Below are positions 5,516 to 8,491 of a DNA stretch of 8,491 nucleotides, in pieces; position 1 is the stretch's first letter; each line of letters opens with the position of its first letter. The stretch comes from Treponema sp. (GTDB lineage Bacteria > Spirochaetota > Spirochaetia > Treponematales > Treponemataceae), in NCBI GenBank assembly GCA_016293645.1, contig JAEDDW010000079.1:1-8491 (forward strand), written 5' to 3'. Position numbers and translations under genes: made by a program. The notes under the pieces are model-generated. The model was not told where the DNA came from and ran no database searches. It saw nothing but the letters and a program-made list of their open reading frames with translations.

Positions 5516-6856
5516 TCATATTGAAATCTGTTTCAGGATCTTTGTAAGGTCGTTCTTTTCGATAAGGTCGATGGGACGTCCGTCTATGTATTTGCGGGCT
5601 TCTTCCGTGAATGTTCCAGCGCTTATGCAGAAACCGCGGGCAGCCTTCACGTCTCCCATGTGTCCGTGGAATTCACGAACGTAGATTTCTCCAGTCGCAC
5701 CGGTTGTTCTGAAGAATCGGAACAAAGCTACGTCTTCCCACTTTGCTGAATAGATCTCGGCAAGAATATCCGTGTAAAGTATGTCAACATCAATGCTCTG
5801 TATCTTGATGGTTGAGTTCCTGTATTTTGTGGTGATGAATTTCCTGCACAATGTGACAAAGTCGCTTGAGTTTGCGGAAATGTAGATCTGCAGGTTTGAG
5901 TTCTGGCTCAATTCCTGGTATCTGCTGATAAGTGTATTTACATCCTTGTAGTTTGCGTTCTTTGAGCGGATCGACTTCAACTGTGAAAGACCCTTTGCGA
6001 TCTGGTTGCTTTCAAAGTAGCAGCGGGCAAGGTTGTACTCAAGTTCAATCTTTATTTCAGGCGGAGTATTTTCATGCTTGAGGCCGATCTCAAAATCTGT
6101 TGTTGCGGAATGGGCATCGTTCGTTTTCAGATGGTAAAGACCTGCCTGGAGACATGATCTTGGACCATAGACCGGATCAGCCCTGAGGTGCATGAAGACC
6201 TTGATTCCTTTTTCAGGGTGTCCTTCATTCGACATTGCATCAGCCATGTCAAAAAGTGCTTCCTTGTTTCCAGGATCTTCATCCAGCGCCTTCTTGAAGC
6301 ATGGAAGACTGTCCCTGTATTTTTTTGCGTTGTAATAGCACTGTCCCAGCTGAAGGTAGACTCCTGTAGCTTCAGGATTTGCGAGAAGAGCTTTCTTGAA
6401 AAGAGGAATGGCCTTGTCATACTGCTCAAGTTTCACCATTGTCTGTCCAAGGTAGTAGTTTGGTTCATAGGCTACGGAATTGATTTTTGTAGCATTGATA
6501 AGGCTTTGTGTTGCCTCAGGCAGTTTTTCAAGCTTGAGGGCAGTGATACCTTGTCTTAAAAAAGAAGTGAAAAGGTCAATGGTACCGTCTTTTTTTGCAA
6601 GGGCAAGTTTAACAAGGTCGCTGTATACGGAAAAGGCCTTGTCCCAAAGCTGGCTGTCAAAATAGACCTCACCAAGAGGAACCAGTCCAAGAGGGTCGTG
6701 AGGGTTTTTTGCAAGGCGCTTGTTGGCTTCCTTTATGATCTGAGCTTTGTTCTTGTTTGTGTTGCCCTTTGCGGAACCACCTTTCCCCTTTCCGGTGAAT
6801 AAAGTGAGAACCGCCACAAGGGCAATCATGATGACTGCTGCGATTAAGAATGACAT
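5516..6856 (-). CDS. membrane-anchored TPR protein with degenerate Mrr-like C-terminal domain
   Basis: A 446-residue protein with one N-terminal membrane segment (3-20, no charged residue, followed by a Lys/Gly linker to about 37), so the rest should face the cytoplasm or, if it acts as a signal anchor, the periplasm. Tetratricopeptide repeats fill about 40-310; the clearest are 131-163 (YYLGQTMVKLEQYDKAI) and 165-197 (YLQLGQCYYNAKKYRDSL), each with the Gly/Tyr/Ala pattern and a Pro at the end. The C-terminal 320-446 resembles the Mrr restriction-endonuclease-like fold: strand DVALFRFFR, then IYVREFHGH, KAARGFCISAGTF, TEEARKYI and IDLIEKNDL. The QxK catalytic strand reads YVREF, so nuclease activity is doubtful. 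TPR arrays mediate protein binding; the tail may be a sensing or scaffold domain. CCTTT on the plus strand (AAAGG, 6870-6866) is 9 bases before the ATG. It follows the aminotransferase gene by 52 bases on the same strand with no terminator, so co-transcription is likely. Confidence 0.85.
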   Translation of the reverse strand: MSFLIAAVIMIALVAVLTLFTGKGKGGSAKGNTNKNKAQIIKEANKRLAKNPHDPLGLVPLGEVYFDSQLWDKAFSVYSDLVKLALAKKDGTIDLFTSFLRQGITALKLEKLPEATQSLINATKINSVAYEPNYYLGQTMVKLEQYDKAIPLFKKALLANPEATGVYLQLGQCYYNAKKYRDSLPCFKKALDEDPGNKEALFDMADAMSNEGHPEKGIKVFMHLRADPVYGPRSCLQAGLYHLKTNDAHSATTDFEIGLKHENTPPEIKIELEYNLARCYFESNQIAKGLSQLKSIRSKNANYKDVNTLISRYQELSQNSNLQIYISANSSDFVTLCRKFITTKYRNSTIKIQSIDVDILYTDILAEIYSAKWEDVALFRFFRTTGATGEIYVREFHGHMGDVKAARGFCISAGTFTEEARKYIDGRPIDLIEKNDLTKILKQISI

Positions 6857-6908
6857 CGTTAAATACCTTTAAATAAATTCTCCCGGTTAAATTATCGGTA
6901 CATAACGG

Positions 6909-8078
6909 TTATTTCTTTAGTTCAGCAACAAACTCTGCGATTTTGTCCAGGGCAATCTTGATCTTGTCGATGGCTGTAGCATAGCAGCATCGGATGTGGC
7001 CTTCACCACCGGCACCGAATACGCTTCCCGGAACTACGGCAACATTGTACTTCTGGAAAAGCTGTGTTGCAAATTCTTCTGAAGTAAGTCCTGTAGAAGA
7101 AATGTCCGGGAACATGTAGAAAGCCCCCGTCGGCTCAGGAACGGGAAGTCCCATATCGCAGAAAGCCTTGTACATAAGGTTGCGGCGCTGCTGGTAGCTT
7201 ACGCGCATCTTTTCAACTTCGTCCCAGCTGTTGCGCAGACCCTCTGCAGCTGCATACTGGCTGAAAATTGGAGCACAGATTGTGTTGTATCCGTGGAGCT
7301 TTACAACCTGCTTGAGCAGATCCGATGGAGCGGCAATGTAACCGATTCTCCATCCTGTCATGGCAAAAGACTTAGAGAATCCGTTGAGGATGATTGTATA
7401 GTCTTTCATTTCAGGGAAAGAACCGATGGAAACATGTTCGCTGTTGTCGTATGCAAGTTCGCAGTAGATTTCGTCGCTGATAACCCAGATCTGGTGTTTC
7501 TTTACGACTTCCGCGATTTTTTCAAGTTCATCACGCGGAATCATTGTTCCCGTCGGATTGTTTGGTGAACAGATCATCACTGCCTTTGTCTTTGGTGTGC
7601 ATGCCTTTTCAATCTGTTCAGCCGTTGGATAGTAGCCGTTTACGCTTGTGTCGAGGGGAATGGCCTTTACCTGGCAGAGTTCTGCAAGAGGAACATAGTT
7701 TACGTAGCAAGGCTGTGCAATGATGATTTCGTCGCCTGGGTTCAGGATTGCACGGAGAACCGCATCAACGCCTTCAGAAGCACCGACAGTAATGAGGATT
7801 TCATTCTGTGGATTGTAGTGAAGGTCATAGCGGCTCATGTATTTTGCAATTTCTTCGCGGAGCTCGATGAGACCCCAGTTTGAAGTATAGCTTGTGTGTC
7901 CTTTTTCAAGATGGTAGAAAGCTTCGTCGCGGATGCACCATGGGGTCGGAAAGTCCGGTTCTCCAACGGAAAGGGAAATTACATCATCGTGTCCGATGAG
8001 CATTTCAAAAAATTTACGGATGCCACTTGGTGGAGTTTTTTCCATAAGTGAGCTGAATTTATCTGGTCTTGTATTCAT
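6909..8078 (-). CDS. class I/II PLP-dependent aminotransferase (alanine/aspartate transaminase family)
   Basis: Cytoplasmic fold-type I transaminase, 389 residues, full length. Cofactor and substrate residues are all present: SVGEPDFPTP (37-46), Tyr64 in TSYTSNWG, GASEGVDAV (99-107), the NNPTG motif with Asn174, SDEIY with Asp202 (pairs with the pyridine nitrogen) and Tyr205, the Schiff-base Lys236 in GFSKSFAMTGWRIGY, Arg244 for phosphate, and Arg363 (HIRCCYA) for the substrate carboxylate. The PPSGIRKFF start (16-24) is typical of the subgroup holding archaeal and Bacillus AlaT/PatA-type enzymes, so alanine, aspartate or aromatic transamination are all possible. An AAAGGA site (8095-8090, minus strand) lies 11 bases before the ATG, slightly far but usable. 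The Lrp-type regulator gene is 111 bases upstream on the same strand, matching the alaR-alaT order of B. subtilis. Family certain; substrate not. Confidence 0.94.
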   Translation of the reverse strand: MNTRPDKFSSLMEKTPPSGIRKFFEMLIGHDDVISLSVGEPDFPTPWCIRDEAFYHLEKGHTSYTSNWGLIELREEIAKYMSRYDLHYNPQNEILITVGASEGVDAVLRAILNPGDEIIIAQPCYVNYVPLAELCQVKAIPLDTSVNGYYPTAEQIEKACTPKTKAVMICSPNNPTGTMIPRDELEKIAEVVKKHQIWVISDEIYCELAYDNSEHVSIGSFPEMKDYTIILNGFSKSFAMTGWRIGYIAAPSDLLKQVVKLHGYNTICAPIFSQYAAAEGLRNSWDEVEKMRVSYQQRRNLMYKAFCDMGLPVPEPTGAFYMFPDISSTGLTSEEFATQLFQKYNVAVVPGSVFGAGGEGHIRCCYATAIDKIKIALDKIAEFVAELKK

Positions 8079-8123
8079 TATTTTTATAATCCTTTAAGTA
8101 AAAATGTATTTTATAAAGCTATG

Positions 8124-8152
8124 ATCCAAGTCGCAGTCTTTGCGACTTGGAT
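8124..8152. repeat. perfect 12-bp inverted repeat (hairpin A)
   Basis: ATCCAAGTCGCA (8124-8135) and TGCGACTTGGAT (8141-8152) are perfect reverse complements around a 5-base loop. It lies in the 111-base space between the regulator and aminotransferase genes. No T-run directly follows on either strand, so it does not fit an intrinsic terminator. It could be part of a dispersed repeat, an mRNA-stabilising hairpin, or a protein-binding palindrome. Confidence 0.8.
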
Positions 8153-8153
8153 A

Positions 8154-8187
8154 GACGAATTTCAAAAGTTTACTTTTGGAATTCGTC
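8154..8187. repeat. near-perfect 16-base inverted repeat (hairpin B)
   Basis: GACGAATTTCAAAAGT (8154-8169) and ACTTTTGGAATTCGTC (8172-8187) are complementary apart from one position. That position is a U-G pair in plus-strand RNA but a C-A mismatch in the minus-strand mRNA of the flanking genes. It abuts hairpin A with one base between and begins 2 bases after the regulator stop codon (minus direction). No T-tract follows. Confidence 0.8.
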
Positions 8188-8189
8188 CT

Positions 8190-8491
8190 TCAGCTTGAGA
8201 ATGCTTCTCTGTTATCACGATCGTCGTCTACATAAACGATGTCGTTTTCCTTGTAAATCTGCATCAGAAAGTGTGTTCTTGTTGCACGCACGCCCTGAAG
8301 GGTTGCAAGCTTTCTTGCAACAAAGTTGAAGATCTCCTGGTTGTTGTCGCCTTCAACAACTACCTTAAGGTCATAGTTGTCTGCGCTCATAAGGTAAAGG
8401 GATTTAACCTGTGGGAATCTGTAGATTCTGTCTGCGATTCCGTCAAAGCCGTGTTCCCTTTCAGGCTGAACTGAAAGTTCGATTTCGGCGC
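8190..8491 (-). CDS. Lrp/AsnC-family transcriptional regulator, C-terminal part
   Basis: The frame is open to the window edge; 100 codons are visible, ending at TGA (8192-8190). The fragment is the ligand-binding (RAM, ACT-like) domain of feast/famine regulators: VQPEREHGFDGIADRI, then RFPQVKSLYLMSADNYDLKV, EIFNFVARKLATLQGVRATR, THFLMQIYKENDIVY. This matches the family pattern of a pathway-end strand, a helix, the G/A-x-YDL strand, a second helix, GV-x-x-T-x-T and a final strand. The N-terminal helix-turn-helix lies outside the window. The usual G-x-YD reads SADNYDLKV, a mild change in the effector-binding loop. A short acidic tail (DDDRDNREAFSS) follows. Such proteins form octamers and respond to amino acids. 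The neighbouring aminotransferase is its likely target. A truncated regulator starting at the internal Met (8390) would lack half the fold, so the gene is taken as running off the edge. Confidence 0.88.
   Translation of the reverse strand, partial: AEIELSVQPEREHGFDGIADRIYRFPQVKSLYLMSADNYDLKVVVEGDNNQEIFNFVARKLATLQGVRATRTHFLMQIYKENDIVYVDDDRDNREAFSS

Noticed and set aside
5516..5900. Mrr-type restriction system
   Set aside because: The Mrr-like region lacks QxK, is fused to a membrane-anchored TPR protein, and no methyltransferase or specificity gene is nearby.
8110..8115. TATAAA (minus strand) as the aminotransferase promoter -10
   Set aside because: No acceptable -35 at 16-18 bases; the region is AT-rich and overlaps the edge of the hairpin element.

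Overview
The window looks like chromosomal DNA from a spirochaete of the genus Treponema, probably a host- or gut-associated species. This is judged from protein style (an Hsp33 with a Lys-rich, short C-terminus, a membrane-anchored TPR protein with a degenerate Mrr-like tail, an uncharacterised secreted Ala/Ser-rich protein), a moderate GC content and purine-rich Shine-Dalgarno sites. The genus is an inference from memory of such proteins; no ribosomal RNA or other decisive marker is present. There are no phage, transposase, CRISPR, tRNA or rRNA genes, and no gene-free stretch longer than about 120 bases.

Left part (1-1585): the C-terminal 165 codons of a sodium-coupled SDF-family amino acid/dicarboxylate symporter run rightward. 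They converge on hslO (redox-activated chaperone Hsp33) on the minus strand, with a two-way intrinsic terminator between them. hslO then diverges, across 64 bases, from a rightward gene for an AgrC-like sensor histidine kinase that has no response regulator next to it.

Middle part (1586-5396, all rightward): sensor kinase; a cytoplasmic HExxH zinc-peptidase-like protein fused to a predicted helix-turn-helix and a coiled coil; an exported protein of unknown function whose real start is a TTG codon inside the end of the peptidase gene, behind a strong GGAGG; then rsmG (16S rRNA G527 methyltransferase) with its own good ribosome binding site. The peptidase and exported-protein genes overlap and are very probably translationally coupled.

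Right part (5397-8491, all leftward): read in their own direction, the genes are an Lrp/AsnC-type regulator (its N-terminus is off the window), a class I PLP aminotransferase and the TPR protein. The regulator-aminotransferase order matches the alaR-alaT (yugG-yugH) arrangement of Bacillus subtilis, so alanine or related amino-acid transamination under Lrp-type control is a reasonable guess. Two intergenic spaces here carry structured DNA: a nested inverted repeat with a 13-bp perfect arm between rsmG and the TPR gene, and twin hairpins between the regulator and the aminotransferase. Neither has the T-tract of a terminator, and both look like dispersed palindromic repeats.

The parts most likely to hold new biology are the peptidase-HTH/exported-protein pair beside an orphan kinase, the inner-membrane TPR/Mrr-like fusion, and the two palindromic elements.
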